Shown piece by piece: positions 1 through 8,046 of a DNA stretch of 64,000 nucleotides (position 1 is the stretch's first letter; every line of letters starts with the position of its first letter). The position numbers were made by a program, and so were the translations under genes. The notes under the pieces are model-generated. The model saw nothing but the letters and a program-made list of their open reading frames with translations. It did not search any database and was not told the DNA's origin. Source of the stretch: JAEUHM01 sp964538625. Its GTDB lineage: Bacteria; Verrucomicrobiota; Verrucomicrobiia; Verrucomicrobiales; Verrucomicrobiaceae. Location: the NCBI GenBank assembly GCA_964538625.1, contig CAZIGH010000002.1, positions 62,001-126,000 on the forward strand, written 5' to 3'.

Positions 1-238
1 CAAGCAGGCGTTCGAATTTAGCCAGGGGTTTATCATAGAATCCCACGTAGTCCAGATCTCCAGCTCTGATACCGGCTGTCTTGAGACAGTATTCAACTGC
101 ATGGGAAGGAAAGTGGTGGTCATGCTTTCGGCGCGTGAAGCGCTCTTCCTGAGCGGCAGCGAGTATCTCTCCGTCGGCCAGCAGCGCAGCGGCGGAATCA
201 TGGTAAAAGGCCGACAATCCGAGAACGTAGGTTGGCAT
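1..238 (-). CDS. Carbamoyltransferase, NodU/CmcH family (5' part only)
   Basis: The reverse strand reads from an ATG at 238 to the window edge without a stop, giving the first 79 residues; the rest lies outside the window. The N-terminus (MPTYVLGLSAFYHDSAAAL) and the following GEILAAAQEERFTRRKHD stretch are the hallmark opening of the NodU/CmcH carbamoyltransferases, whose N-terminal domain has an actin/Kae1-like fold. The family transfers a carbamoyl group from carbamoyl phosphate to a hydroxyl of a sugar or antibiotic. The start lies 22 bases after the stop of the upstream glycosyltransferase gene, so it is the last visible gene of the polysaccharide operon. It is a paralogue of the complete carbamoyltransferase at the operon's other end. 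Family assignment is firm; the acceptor sugar is unknown. Confidence 0.88.
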   Translation of the reverse strand, partial: MPTYVLGLSAFYHDSAAALLADGEILAAAQEERFTRRKHDHHFPSHAVEYCLKTAGIRAGDLDYVGFYDKPLAKFERLL

Positions 239-260
239 GAAAACAGTGGTATAAGTTTAT

Positions 261-1157
261 CTAGCGAAGGTGGCGCATTGAAGCGAGTGGAAAGCCCAGC
301 AGAAACTTCCATCTACGGAGCGCAAGATGCCAGCGCAGAGAGGCGCGGTAGAGTTTCCAAGCGTCCTCTGGCCTGGAACGATTCAAACAAAGTAGCGCAG
401 CTGGCCGCAGATGTCGGGTTAGAATAGTCCACCGTTGCAGCTGTCTGGTAGTACCTCCTGGGTACCGTCCGAGGTTTTCAGACTCTATTTTGTGCCACAG
501 TCCAAGAAGCGTTTTGTCTAGATTCTGTGTCACGTTTGAGTCGTGATTCCGATAGCCAAAGGTCATGGGTGCTTTGACTTGGACGAATCCGGCTTCGATG
601 CCGAGTTTGAGAGCTAGATCAGCATCTTCACCGTTGATGTTCTTCGGGGTGAATCCTCCGGCTCTCACTGCGCAGTCACGCCTTAGAACAAAGGATGACA
701 CACCCCACCATCTCCACAGTGAGCCTGATTCCAGATAGTCTTTGAACCACTCAAATGAAATGGCTTCTCGCTGCACCTTTTCAGTGTCAGCCTCATTTTT
801 GAAGCACCATGGCCTTCCCGCTATGAACGCGGGCTGATCGGTCTTCGAAACGATCTCGGCGTAAGTTTCCAGTGTCCATGGGAACCAAAGGTCATCGCTG
901 TCCAAGAACGCGAGATATGGCCCTTGAGCGCTTAGTATCCCAAGGTTCCTTGCTGCTCCGGGTCCTGCATTGGTCTGCTTAAGGAGGCGCACTTTCGGGT
1001 TCAGTGCTGTGACAGCCTCTGCAGTGCCATCGGTGGAGCCGTCATCTACCACGATGATTTCGTAGTCAGTGTAGCTTTGCGCCAGGGCCGAGGACAGGCA
1101 ACGCAACAGTAGCGTCTTGCGGTTGAAAGTTGGGATGATGACCGTAAACTGCGGCAC
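261..1157 (-). CDS. Glycosyltransferase family 2
   Basis: Predicted inverting GT-A glycosyltransferase that adds one sugar to the polysaccharide repeat unit on the cytoplasmic face. The N-terminus carries the family opening VIIPTFN (about residues 6-12), the nucleotide-binding VDDGSTD (37-43) and the metal-binding DSDD (86-89). The open frame extends back to 1301, but that would overlap the fucosyltransferase gene by 130 bases and add a proline/arginine-rich, non-homologous leader. I therefore chose the GTG at 1157, 14 bases after the preceding stop; no clear ribosome-binding site supports it, and an ATG at 1241 is an alternative. Length of 298 residues is normal for the family. Donor and acceptor cannot be read from the sequence. 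Confidence 0.82.
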   Translation of the reverse strand: MPQFTVIIPTFNRKTLLLRCLSSALAQSYTDYEIIVVDDGSTDGTAEAVTALNPKVRLLKQTNAGPGAARNLGILSAQGPYLAFLDSDDLWFPWTLETYAEIVSKTDQPAFIAGRPWCFKNEADTEKVQREAISFEWFKDYLESGSLWRWWGVSSFVLRRDCAVRAGGFTPKNINGEDADLALKLGIEAGFVQVKAPMTFGYRNHDSNVTQNLDKTLLGLWHKIESENLGRYPGGTTRQLQRWTILTRHLRPAALLCLNRSRPEDAWKLYRASLRWHLALRRWKFLLGFPLASMRHLR

Positions 1158-1171
1158 AACGAGTGTTTGTG

Positions 1172-2119
1172 TCAGGGCAGGACGATCCAGTTCTTGGGAA
1201 TCAAGTCGTTCAGAGGCATCTGGGAAGAGAGCTCGGGCCATGACCAGCGTTCGGGACAAATGACTTTTTTGGTGGAGCTTGGGTTCAACCAGGCGGCCCA
1301 CCAGCTAAAGGTGCTGTTTGCGATGACGTGGTGATCACAAGACATCATGGCAGCGAAATCCCACAGATCAGAGGTGGCATCAGAAAAATGAAGATGGCCG
1401 TAGTCGTTTGGCAGATGCTCGCGACACCATCCGAGATCTGCTGGCGAATCCGAAAAAACAAAGAAACAGCCCTGAGGGCCAAAGTGCTGCATGGCGGATC
1501 GGATGTAGTCCACACCCACAGGTGCACCGTAGGCGAGGGATCGATGTTTGGGATTCTCACTGGCTCGCGCCAAGTCGCCCCGGCGAACGTGAACCGACAC
1601 CACAGAACCATGCGCCGCTCGTAAATTCTGCACATAAGCTTTGGCAGATGAAGCCAACTCACGGTCGCGGAGTTGGAAGTCCTGCCGAATCACAGTCTCC
1701 ACCTGCTCGAAGTAGAGGGGACTCTGCCAGTAGCCAGAAAGGAAGGTGTTGTCAGGAGCGTCCAGCACTCCGTGTTGGAAGTGAAATCCGCGTTCTCTCA
1801 CGTGACTTGCCTTCCACAAGAATCCCGGCCAAAGACGGCGAACCTGACGAACAAGCCTGTCTCGTACGTTGGCGCTGTGGAAATCATCTCTTAGCAGCGA
1901 AATCTCTGCGGCTGTGGCTGAGCGCGCCTTGACATTAAAGCTGAAAATCCTCAGAGGACGTACGAAGTCACGAAGCTGTGCGGGCCTCGCTTCGCCATTT
2001 GGCCCGTAGCCCTGGGTGTCAAGCAGGAGTTCGGTTTGATGTCGGATGGCAAGGCTTCTTCCGAGTGCATACTGAAACATTTGGTTTCCCAGTCCGCCGG
2101 TGAGAGAGACGATGATCAT
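1172..2119 (-). CDS. Alpha-1,2-fucosyltransferase-like protein, GT11
   Basis: Predicted GT11 glycosyltransferase, the family of bacterial alpha-1,2-fucosyltransferases (WbsJ, FutC) that transfer L-fucose from GDP-fucose. The start carries the typical glycine-rich motif GGLGNQMFQYALG (residues 8-20), the GDP-fucose binding motif HVRRGDL is at 177-183, and the C-terminal part has the conserved NSTFSWWAAWL motif near residue 267. The length of 315 residues fits the family (about 280-320). Its ATG overlaps the stop of the upstream FkbM gene by four bases (ATGA), indicating translational coupling. No GDP-fucose synthesis genes (gmd, fcl) are seen in the window, so the donor must come from genes elsewhere or the transferred sugar may be a related GDP-deoxyhexose. 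Confidence 0.88.
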   Translation of the reverse strand: MIIVSLTGGLGNQMFQYALGRSLAIRHQTELLLDTQGYGPNGEARPAQLRDFVRPLRIFSFNVKARSATAAEISLLRDDFHSANVRDRLVRQVRRLWPGFLWKASHVRERGFHFQHGVLDAPDNTFLSGYWQSPLYFEQVETVIRQDFQLRDRELASSAKAYVQNLRAAHGSVVSVHVRRGDLARASENPKHRSLAYGAPVGVDYIRSAMQHFGPQGCFFVFSDSPADLGWCREHLPNDYGHLHFSDATSDLWDFAAMMSCDHHVIANSTFSWWAAWLNPSSTKKVICPERWSWPELSSQMPLNDLIPKNWIVLP

Positions 2120-2958
2120 GGGATGCTGCCCGTTTGCCCACGGCGCAGGGCTACGCCGTCATGGAAGCCATCTCTGTTTCTCGAGCAGGAAACCATAAAT
2201 CCGCAGCTCTGTAGCAGGGCTGTGGCCCAGAGCCAAGCGGAGTCAGCACCATGGGTCTCGAAGAAAAGAACACAGTCGGCGGGGAGGATTGGAAGCACGT
2301 GGGGAAGCACTTCCACCTCAGCGCCTTCTATGTCCATTTTCATGAGCAACATTCGGGGCGCGAGTTCCTCGATGACCGATCTGAGGTCAATGGTGCGTAC
2401 CCTGGCAAGTTGTTCCCCCTGAGCGCTGGCTAGGTGTCCAGAGTTGCTGCCGTGCTGTGTGTCAAAGGGGGCAGAACCATTGGTGGTGGACACGGCAGCC
2501 TGTTCCAGGCTGGCACGGGAGCCAAAACGTTCAATTTGCCGCCGTGCAAGTGCTGCATTGGCCGGCACAGGTTCGAAAGCCAGCAGACTTGCGTCAGGAT
2601 ATTTCAGTGCGGCAAGCAAGCTGAACAGTCCTATGTGTGCTCCGCAATCCAAAATCAGATCTGGCAAGAAAGGCACTTGCTCGAGGTCATAACTGTTGCT
2701 GATGAGTATCTCCTCAAATGAGACAAGGCTTCCCAGATCGTGAAGGTTGACCCAGGCGGGATGCCCATGGGCGATTCGAGTCCGCAGCGGAAGCACTCTG
2801 AAGCACTTGCCCAGCATACGTCGCAGAAAGTCTCCCTCCGGGCCGAATGGGCTGTCGCGAGCCAATGCGGTGAGAACCAGGTTGGGTAAGGCAAGCGAGT
2901 CAGCCGCTGCTGCCGCATAGGTTTTGATGCGGGACAATCGTTTTGTCAGTGACGACAT
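2116..2958 (-). CDS. FkbM family methyltransferase
   Basis: SAM-dependent methyltransferase of the FkbM type, predicted to O-methylate a sugar hydroxyl of the glycan. The SAM-binding motif is visible as LILDCGAHIGLFS, followed by LLAFEPVPANAALARRQIE, and the family's second landmark KMDIEGAEVEVL is in the C-terminal third. The frame is open back to 3078, but I chose the ATG at 2958 (MSSLTKRLS), which begins two bases after the stop of the upstream GT2 gene and gives 280 residues, a normal length. Its stop overlaps the start of the fucosyltransferase gene by four bases. This is one of three FkbM genes in the operon. The methylated position is not predictable. Confidence 0.85.
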   Translation of the reverse strand: MSSLTKRLSRIKTYAAAAADSLALPNLVLTALARDSPFGPEGDFLRRMLGKCFRVLPLRTRIAHGHPAWVNLHDLGSLVSFEEILISNSYDLEQVPFLPDLILDCGAHIGLFSLLAALKYPDASLLAFEPVPANAALARRQIERFGSRASLEQAAVSTTNGSAPFDTQHGSNSGHLASAQGEQLARVRTIDLRSVIEELAPRMLLMKMDIEGAEVEVLPHVLPILPADCVLFFETHGADSAWLWATALLQSCGFMVSCSRNRDGFHDGVALRRGQTGSIP

Positions 2959-2960
2959 GG

Positions 2961-3938
2961 TCAGACCGGAGATTGAACTGATGGAGTGGCAGACCTTTGC
3001 ATCAGGGGCCGCACCCAGGAAGCGATGGCCTCTGCAACGGAGAAGCCAAAGAGTTGGAATGCAATACGGTAGTGCCACGGAGCCGCCGGACCAGCGGTGG
3101 GGGTGAATCCAGGGTCCGACTGTTCAATGTGGTTGAGTGCATGGACGGCAGTTGCTCGGTCCACGTGCCAAATGTGGCGGGCAAGCCCATGTCTTGCGTT
3201 GTTGATTGCTTGTTTTCGCAGGGCGGTGAGGCTGCCATTGGAGCCGAGGAATGTTTCCATGCGCTTCAGGATGTGGAGCCGCTGGTGGTGCACTTCACTT
3301 GCGAGTTTCCGGGTGACGCGCGAAGGATCGGCAATATCGCGGTAAACGGCGTAGCATCCCTGGCAGATTGTGATCACTGCCCCGGATTCGAGAAGACGAA
3401 GATAAAGTTCATGCTCCTGGCAACAGGGCTGTTCCACCCGCCAGCCCCCTGCGCGCAGGATGGCGTCTTTTCTCCAGAGCGGGCCCCCTGTCTGCGGCAG
3501 CTTCCAGCCAGCAAGCATTACCCAAGGGTCATCAGGTCCGTCGATGGGTGTCTCGCTACGTACCTGCGCGCCTTCCTGCATCCGCTCCCATGCGACAGGG
3601 CTGACTACGAGATCGGAACTCGGGTGCGTGCGAAGGTGGACGGCTTGAATCGCTATTTTTTCAGGCAACAGGTAATCATCTGCGTCAAGGTATTGAACCC
3701 ACTCGCCACGAGCTAGTTCAAGCAAGCGGTTGCGCGCTGCGTTTCCGCCTTGGTTTGGGCCAGTCTCCATGCGGATGCGACTGCCAAAGGACCGAATGAC
3801 TTCTAGGCTCCGGTCTGATGACCCGTCGTCCAGGACAATGACCTCCTTCTCAGGCCAGGTTTGAGCAAGTGCACTTTCGATGCAACTCGCGATCCAGCGC
3901 TCGGCGTTGAAACAGGGAATGAGAATCGAGACCAGCAT
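2961..3938 (-). CDS. Glycosyltransferase family 2
   Basis: Predicted GT-A fold glycosyltransferase acting at the inner face of the cytoplasmic membrane. The opening MLVSILIPCFNAERWI, the motif VIVLDDGSSD (about residues 34-43) and the metal-binding YLDADDY (about residues 88-94) are the classic GT2 landmarks. At 325 residues it is full length. The C-terminal third is less conserved and may set acceptor specificity. It starts nine bases after the stop of the upstream methyltransferase gene and runs into the FkbM gene downstream with a two-base gap. The donor sugar cannot be inferred. Confidence 0.88.
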   Translation of the reverse strand: MLVSILIPCFNAERWIASCIESALAQTWPEKEVIVLDDGSSDRSLEVIRSFGSRIRMETGPNQGGNAARNRLLELARGEWVQYLDADDYLLPEKIAIQAVHLRTHPSSDLVVSPVAWERMQEGAQVRSETPIDGPDDPWVMLAGWKLPQTGGPLWRKDAILRAGGWRVEQPCCQEHELYLRLLESGAVITICQGCYAVYRDIADPSRVTRKLASEVHHQRLHILKRMETFLGSNGSLTALRKQAINNARHGLARHIWHVDRATAVHALNHIEQSDPGFTPTAGPAAPWHYRIAFQLFGFSVAEAIASWVRPLMQRSATPSVQSPV

Positions 3939-3947
3939 CGGTGTGCG

Positions 3948-4640
3948 CTATTTCGTCGCCTCTACGTAGAGGGAATGGTCCGCCCAATGGGTTTTGTCAT
4001 GTCCGGCAAGCATGGGGTCAGCTGATTGATTTGCGCTAAGTCTCTGGACCGAGGCGAAGCCCGCTTCTCTAAGTCTCAGCGCGGCCGTTTCCCAGTCCCA
4101 GGCGCTGAGGTGGCGATTGAACTTGTTGTCCCGGAAGATGTGATCTGCCACTTCCAGTGGTGTGCGGCCCGCCAGCTCGGCCATAAAGTGTTCTGGAAGG
4201 AGTCGATAAATCTTCGCCCTTTTTTGCGGATCTGGATCAGTGTAGCAGCGAAGGAAAACTTCAAGATCTGGAACCACCATACGGAAGATTCCGCCGGGTT
4301 TCAGCACTCGGCAGCACTCTTTGAACAGAGCACGGGCATCTTCATAGCTCAGATGCTCTACCACGTGGTGTGCATAGATGCCACGCAGGCATTGATCACG
4401 GAACGGGAGGGGGAAGCGTGCGTCCAGATGAAGCTCAGCCTTATCATTGAGGGGAAAGTCAGAGTTGAGAAAACCGTCCAGTCTGCTTTCACCGCTGCCC
4501 AGCTGCAGGTATTCCCTCCCCGAAAGATCGGCGCGCCGTTTGCTCATCCACCTGCCTTTGAGCGCGTGAAGCTCGAAACGCAGGGCGTCCAGGGCATCAA
4601 CAAGGTGGGGTTCAAGCCATTTACGGGGATGAAAAATCAT
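3948..4640 (-). CDS. Class I SAM-dependent methyltransferase
   Basis: Small methyltransferase of the Methyltransf_11 type (230 residues). The fold landmarks are visible: YLQLGSGES (SAM motif I), an acidic LDARFPLPF loop, HHVVEHLSYEDA (motif after strand 4) and ECCRVLKPGGIFRMVVPDLE (strands 5-6). The same architecture occurs in many O-antigen loci, where such enzymes methylate nucleotide sugars or chain ends. It lies three bases after the stop of the oxidoreductase gene and nine bases before the GT2 gene, inside the operon. Whether it acts on a sugar or a lipid carrier cannot be told. Confidence 0.82.
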   Translation of the reverse strand: MIFHPRKWLEPHLVDALDALRFELHALKGRWMSKRRADLSGREYLQLGSGESRLDGFLNSDFPLNDKAELHLDARFPLPFRDQCLRGIYAHHVVEHLSYEDARALFKECCRVLKPGGIFRMVVPDLEVFLRCYTDPDPQKRAKIYRLLPEHFMAELAGRTPLEVADHIFRDNKFNRHLSAWDWETAALRLREAGFASVQRLSANQSADPMLAGHDKTHWADHSLYVEATK

Positions 4641-4643
4641 GGT

Positions 4644-5828
4644 TTACACAGCCCAATCGGCTGGTTCGATGGGTGCGAAGGTGGAGTTTGGTTTCATGGG
4701 TAAGGAGAAGCGCTCAGGGTGTTGAAGTGCTTCGACGAGTTCAGTGATGTGCAACGCGAGCTCTGCACTCAGGCGTTGAGGCCGGTTCTCGCTCATGGCT
4801 GCAACCATGTCCGCCAAGCCCCTGCAAAAATCTACGGCTTTGCTTTTGCTTACAAACTTGCCCGTAGGCTGGCGGAGAAGTGGGATGCTTTTTTGAAAGA
4901 CCCACTCTTCGCCCGAGATGGGCAGCGGCAGGACTCTCGACAGGCGTTTAACAACGCGCTGCATGAAGCTGGGGGAGTTGTAAAGCCTCAACCTTACAGT
5001 CCCCGCATCCTGACGGACGTCTTGCACATGAAGCAGACCAAGGTCGCCCACGATGGTCATCGACTTATCCTTGGGGGCCACCAGCCCACAGGTGACACGC
5101 GCCACCACGCCATCATCATACTCAAGGCACCCCACTGTGAAGTCCGGGGCCATGCTGGTTACTGGCAGGCCTTTATCCAGAATTTGAGTGGAGGCGAAGG
5201 AAGTCACCCTGCGTACCGGACCGAAGATGGCAGCCAGCCAAGTGAGCAGATAGCCTGCGTGTTCAAAAGTGCAGCCCACCTCAAACTCATCCTTTGCCGG
5301 CCAGTGGATGCCGAGGTCGTTCCTCCACAACCAGGGTTGCGTATGGGGAGCTATCATCCCGTCATCAAAACTTGCATAGACGAGTCGCGGCTTGCCTATA
5401 ACGCCAGAGCGCACTGCCTTGGCCAGGGTCTGTGCGGTCTCTGAGAGCAAACTGCAAGGGGCTGCTGCAAGCCGGATTTTTCTCTGCGCGGCAAGGTCCA
5501 CAAGCTGCTTAGCTTCTCCGGTGGTCATGGCCAGGGGTTTCTCTGAATACACATGTTTACCCGCATCAAGACAGCGGCGGGTGGTTTCAAAGTGTACCCG
5601 CGGGTTGGTGAGATTCACCACCAGGGATAAGCCCTCATCATCAAGCAGCTTTTCGAAAGAAGGATATTCTCTGGTCGGCCACCGTTCGAGGAACCGCTTC
5701 ATGTGGTCGGGGTTGGCATCGTAAACGCCCCGAAGCTGTAGTTGAGGATAGTTGCTCAGAGTCTTTGCGTAGAACTCTGAGACGTAGCCGCAACCTAAGA
5801 ATGCAATTTGAAAGGGAGGCTTCAACAC
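4644..5828 (-). CDS. Gfo/Idh/MocA family oxidoreductase
   Basis: NAD(P)-dependent sugar dehydrogenase of the Gfo/Idh/MocA family, 394 residues. The Rossmann motif is FLGCGYVSEFYAK near the N-terminus, and the conserved catalytic EKP motif is at 96-98 (HVYSEKPLAMT). A C-terminal alpha/beta domain with the usual sheet follows. In sugar-modification loci this family often oxidises the 3-hydroxyl of a nucleotide sugar, giving the keto group that a DegT aminotransferase then aminates; WbpB/WbpE in Pseudomonas O-antigen synthesis is the model. Here a DegT gene lies directly upstream (27 bases), so such a pairing is likely, though the substrate is inferred from context only. Confidence 0.87.
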   Translation of the reverse strand: MLKPPFQIAFLGCGYVSEFYAKTLSNYPQLQLRGVYDANPDHMKRFLERWPTREYPSFEKLLDDEGLSLVVNLTNPRVHFETTRRCLDAGKHVYSEKPLAMTTGEAKQLVDLAAQRKIRLAAAPCSLLSETAQTLAKAVRSGVIGKPRLVYASFDDGMIAPHTQPWLWRNDLGIHWPAKDEFEVGCTFEHAGYLLTWLAAIFGPVRRVTSFASTQILDKGLPVTSMAPDFTVGCLEYDDGVVARVTCGLVAPKDKSMTIVGDLGLLHVQDVRQDAGTVRLRLYNSPSFMQRVVKRLSRVLPLPISGEEWVFQKSIPLLRQPTGKFVSKSKAVDFCRGLADMVAAMSENRPQRLSAELALHITELVEALQHPERFSLPMKPNSTFAPIEPADWAV

Positions 5829-5855
5829 GGTCTTGGGGTGTCGAATCCGATGTGA

Positions 5856-7187
5856 TCAGACAGCGGGAAACGCATTGGAAACTTTTCGAAAAATGGCGGC
5901 TAGCTCGTGCATGTCCGACTCCGTACCGAGAAACACGTTCTGTGGAATGTATGCCACTTCTTGCACGGCTTGGTCAGCGACAGGGGTATGAAGTTTGCGC
6001 AAGTAGTCAGGGTGTCTGGTGGCCACTGACTTAAGAGCAGGCTGGTCGCTCATAGTGCAGGAGTAGCCCCGCCAGACGGGTGCACCTTCCTTCCCCATGA
6101 GTTCCAGCCACTCGTCCAGAGCCACCCCGCCACAGTGCATGGGGAGGTAGCGGAAAGTGAACATGTGGGCACCATGTCTGAGCGTGTCTTTTGCGATTTG
6201 AAGCGGGCGGATGCAAGCAACCTCAGACAGCAGTCTGTGCAGCAGCGTAAAGTTGCGGATTCTTCGTTCTTGGCGTTCTTCAAAGTCTGGCAGCTTTGCG
6301 TTGAGTACTGCGGCGACATACTCCGAAGGGCGGCAGTTCCAGCCGAGCGCCAGGTGCCCCCATCTTTCGTGCTCGTGAAGAGAGCGGCCTGCGTCCTGTA
6401 ACATGTAAGCCCGCTCGAAGACTTCCTTGTCATTGGTGGTCAGGGCCCCCCCTTCTCCGGAGCTGAGATTTTTGTATGACTGAAAGCTGAAAGCGGCAGC
6501 ATCTCCAAGCGAGCCAGTGCGACCAAGTGCATGCACCGCGCCGTGAGACTGCGCGGAGTCTTCGATGACTTTCAATCCGTGGCGACGTGCAAGCCCCAGA
6601 ATCTCCGACATGTCACAGGGCTGGCCGAAGAGGTGCACGGGCATGATGCCAACCGTGCGGCCAGGGATGATGGCTGCTTCGACTGCTTTTGGATCCAAGT
6701 TGAGCGTGTGCTCATCCACATCAGCCAGAGCTACGCTGAATCTCCTGTCCAGCGCAGAGGTGACACTTGCGATGAAGCTGAAGTTTGGCACGATGATCTC
6801 TCCCCCGTGAGACAATCCATCATGGTCGAAGACAGAGGCTAGAGCGATGCGCAGTGCATCCGTGCCGTGCGGCAATAGGAGACAATGCTTGACCCCACAA
6901 TACTCCGCCCATTGGCTGGCGAACTCCTTGGCTTGAATCTGAGGCACCCCGTCTTGGCCGGAGACAAAGGTTTCGCGCATCCGTTTCCCAAGACTTCGTC
7001 TCCAGGTGGATGCATTCTCATCATTGGCTGCCGCCCAAGGACGCAGGCGGGTATCTCTTACCGGCTTGCCGCCATGAGCTGCCAGCTTTCCTCCAAGCCG
7101 CGATCTTGGAGGTGGGAGTCGCCCGAGGGTTTGCCTGGCGAAAGCCTTGATGGCCTGCTTTATCCGTGGTTTTGCTTGCCGAAGCAT
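5856..7187 (-). CDS. DegT/DnrJ/EryC1/StrS aminotransferase
   Basis: PLP-dependent sugar aminotransferase, 443 residues from the chosen start. The PLP phosphate region (LPHGTDALRIA, about residues 105-115), the EDSAQSHG motif (209-216) that contacts the cofactor ring and the Schiff-base lysine in SFQSYKN (K239) are all present. The frame is open back to 7520, but that leader is the antisense-like reading of the neighbouring gene; I chose the ATG at 7187, which overlaps the stop of the acyltransferase gene by one base (TGATG). It would convert a keto nucleotide sugar to an amino sugar, matching the amidotransferase and acyltransferase genes just upstream. The N-terminus is about 50 residues longer than usual for the family. 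Confidence 0.88.
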   Translation of the reverse strand: MLRQAKPRIKQAIKAFARQTLGRLPPPRSRLGGKLAAHGGKPVRDTRLRPWAAANDENASTWRRSLGKRMRETFVSGQDGVPQIQAKEFASQWAEYCGVKHCLLLPHGTDALRIALASVFDHDGLSHGGEIIVPNFSFIASVTSALDRRFSVALADVDEHTLNLDPKAVEAAIIPGRTVGIMPVHLFGQPCDMSEILGLARRHGLKVIEDSAQSHGAVHALGRTGSLGDAAAFSFQSYKNLSSGEGGALTTNDKEVFERAYMLQDAGRSLHEHERWGHLALGWNCRPSEYVAAVLNAKLPDFEERQERRIRNFTLLHRLLSEVACIRPLQIAKDTLRHGAHMFTFRYLPMHCGGVALDEWLELMGKEGAPVWRGYSCTMSDQPALKSVATRHPDYLRKLHTPVADQAVQEVAYIPQNVFLGTESDMHELAAIFRKVSNAFPAV

Positions 7188-8041
7188 CAAGTTGGCGGGA
7201 GCAGTGTTTGCGACCCCAGGGGGTATTTCAACAGCAGGGTTGGGTCCTGGCGCAGTTCCGCTACGAGGGTCGTGTGCATGGCCAAAGCACTTGGGATGAG
7301 GAGCAGGGTGCCGCTCCCAAGTGGGATTCGACGGAGGAGTCCTCTTTGTTCTAACCAGTGATCCATTTCGGCGAAGCGTCGTTCTACCTGCATGTTTTGG
7401 CGTCGCATGGTGTAAGCGGCGATGGTGCCGTCTGGGTTCAGAAACCGCAGTGAACAGGGTTCTCGGTGGTAGAGGTACGGAACGTCGGCAGCATCTTCCG
7501 CAGTATGAAACAGAGTACAACTTTCCAGCGAGACGCCGAACATGAGCACGGCTGCGTCACACTGGACAAGCTTGGCGTAGGGCGAGCCCGCACCACAAGG
7601 TGTGTCGCAAAGCTCATGTCCTGCGGCTAAGGCGTCTGCACCTGGCCCTTGGCAGGCGATGGAGTGTGTGGGGTGCAAACTGCGCCGAACGGAGGGCTGC
7701 TTGCGGAAGTATTCTGAGATGGCACCCACCTTGGACGGAGTCTTTGATGGATCAAATACTGGAGCCGGAGAACTGAGCTGAGGGTAGCAGTAGCTATGAG
7801 TAGGCATGGCGAGCAGGGCATGGCCGCTCCAGTCTTGAACCGCTTGTATAACAGTAGCGGCACCGCCTTTGATGTAGCCACAACTAGAAAGCGAACTATG
7901 CATTAGCAGCGTTTGTCCCCGTCTGAGTGAGTAAGAGCTAAGCGCCCTCGAGATGGATTCGCCATGCAGGTGTGGGCTGCGGTGTTTTCGGAGGGTGCCG
8001 CGCCACAAGCGCATGAGGTTGTTTTTCAGGGCGGGGAGCAT
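7187..8041 (-). CDS. AAC(3)-fold N-acyltransferase
   Basis: The protein (284 residues) has the aminoglycoside N3-acetyltransferase fold: LMHSSLSSCGYIKGG near the N-terminus, LAMPTHSYCYP, the FDPSKTPSKVGAISEYFR block and the catalytic-region RRSLHPTHSIACQG, with a later GSPYAKLVQCDAAVLMFG. The name comes from antibiotic resistance, but enzymes of this fold are common in polysaccharide loci, where they probably acylate amino sugars. Sitting between a PseA-like amidotransferase and a DegT aminotransferase, it most likely N-acylates the amino sugar made by this operon. It follows the amidotransferase gene by five bases. A resistance function is not supported by context. Confidence 0.82.
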   Translation of the reverse strand: MLPALKNNLMRLWRGTLRKHRSPHLHGESISRALSSYSLRRGQTLLMHSSLSSCGYIKGGAATVIQAVQDWSGHALLAMPTHSYCYPQLSSPAPVFDPSKTPSKVGAISEYFRKQPSVRRSLHPTHSIACQGPGADALAAGHELCDTPCGAGSPYAKLVQCDAAVLMFGVSLESCTLFHTAEDAADVPYLYHREPCSLRFLNPDGTIAAYTMRRQNMQVERRFAEMDHWLEQRGLLRRIPLGSGTLLLIPSALAMHTTLVAELRQDPTLLLKYPLGSQTLLPPT

Positions 8042-8046
8042 CTCCT

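Noticed and set aside
7187..8041. Aminoglycoside resistance acetyltransferase
   Set aside because: The fold fits AAC(3), but the gene is embedded, with five-base and one-base junctions, in a sugar biosynthesis operon, so a sugar acylation role is far more likely.
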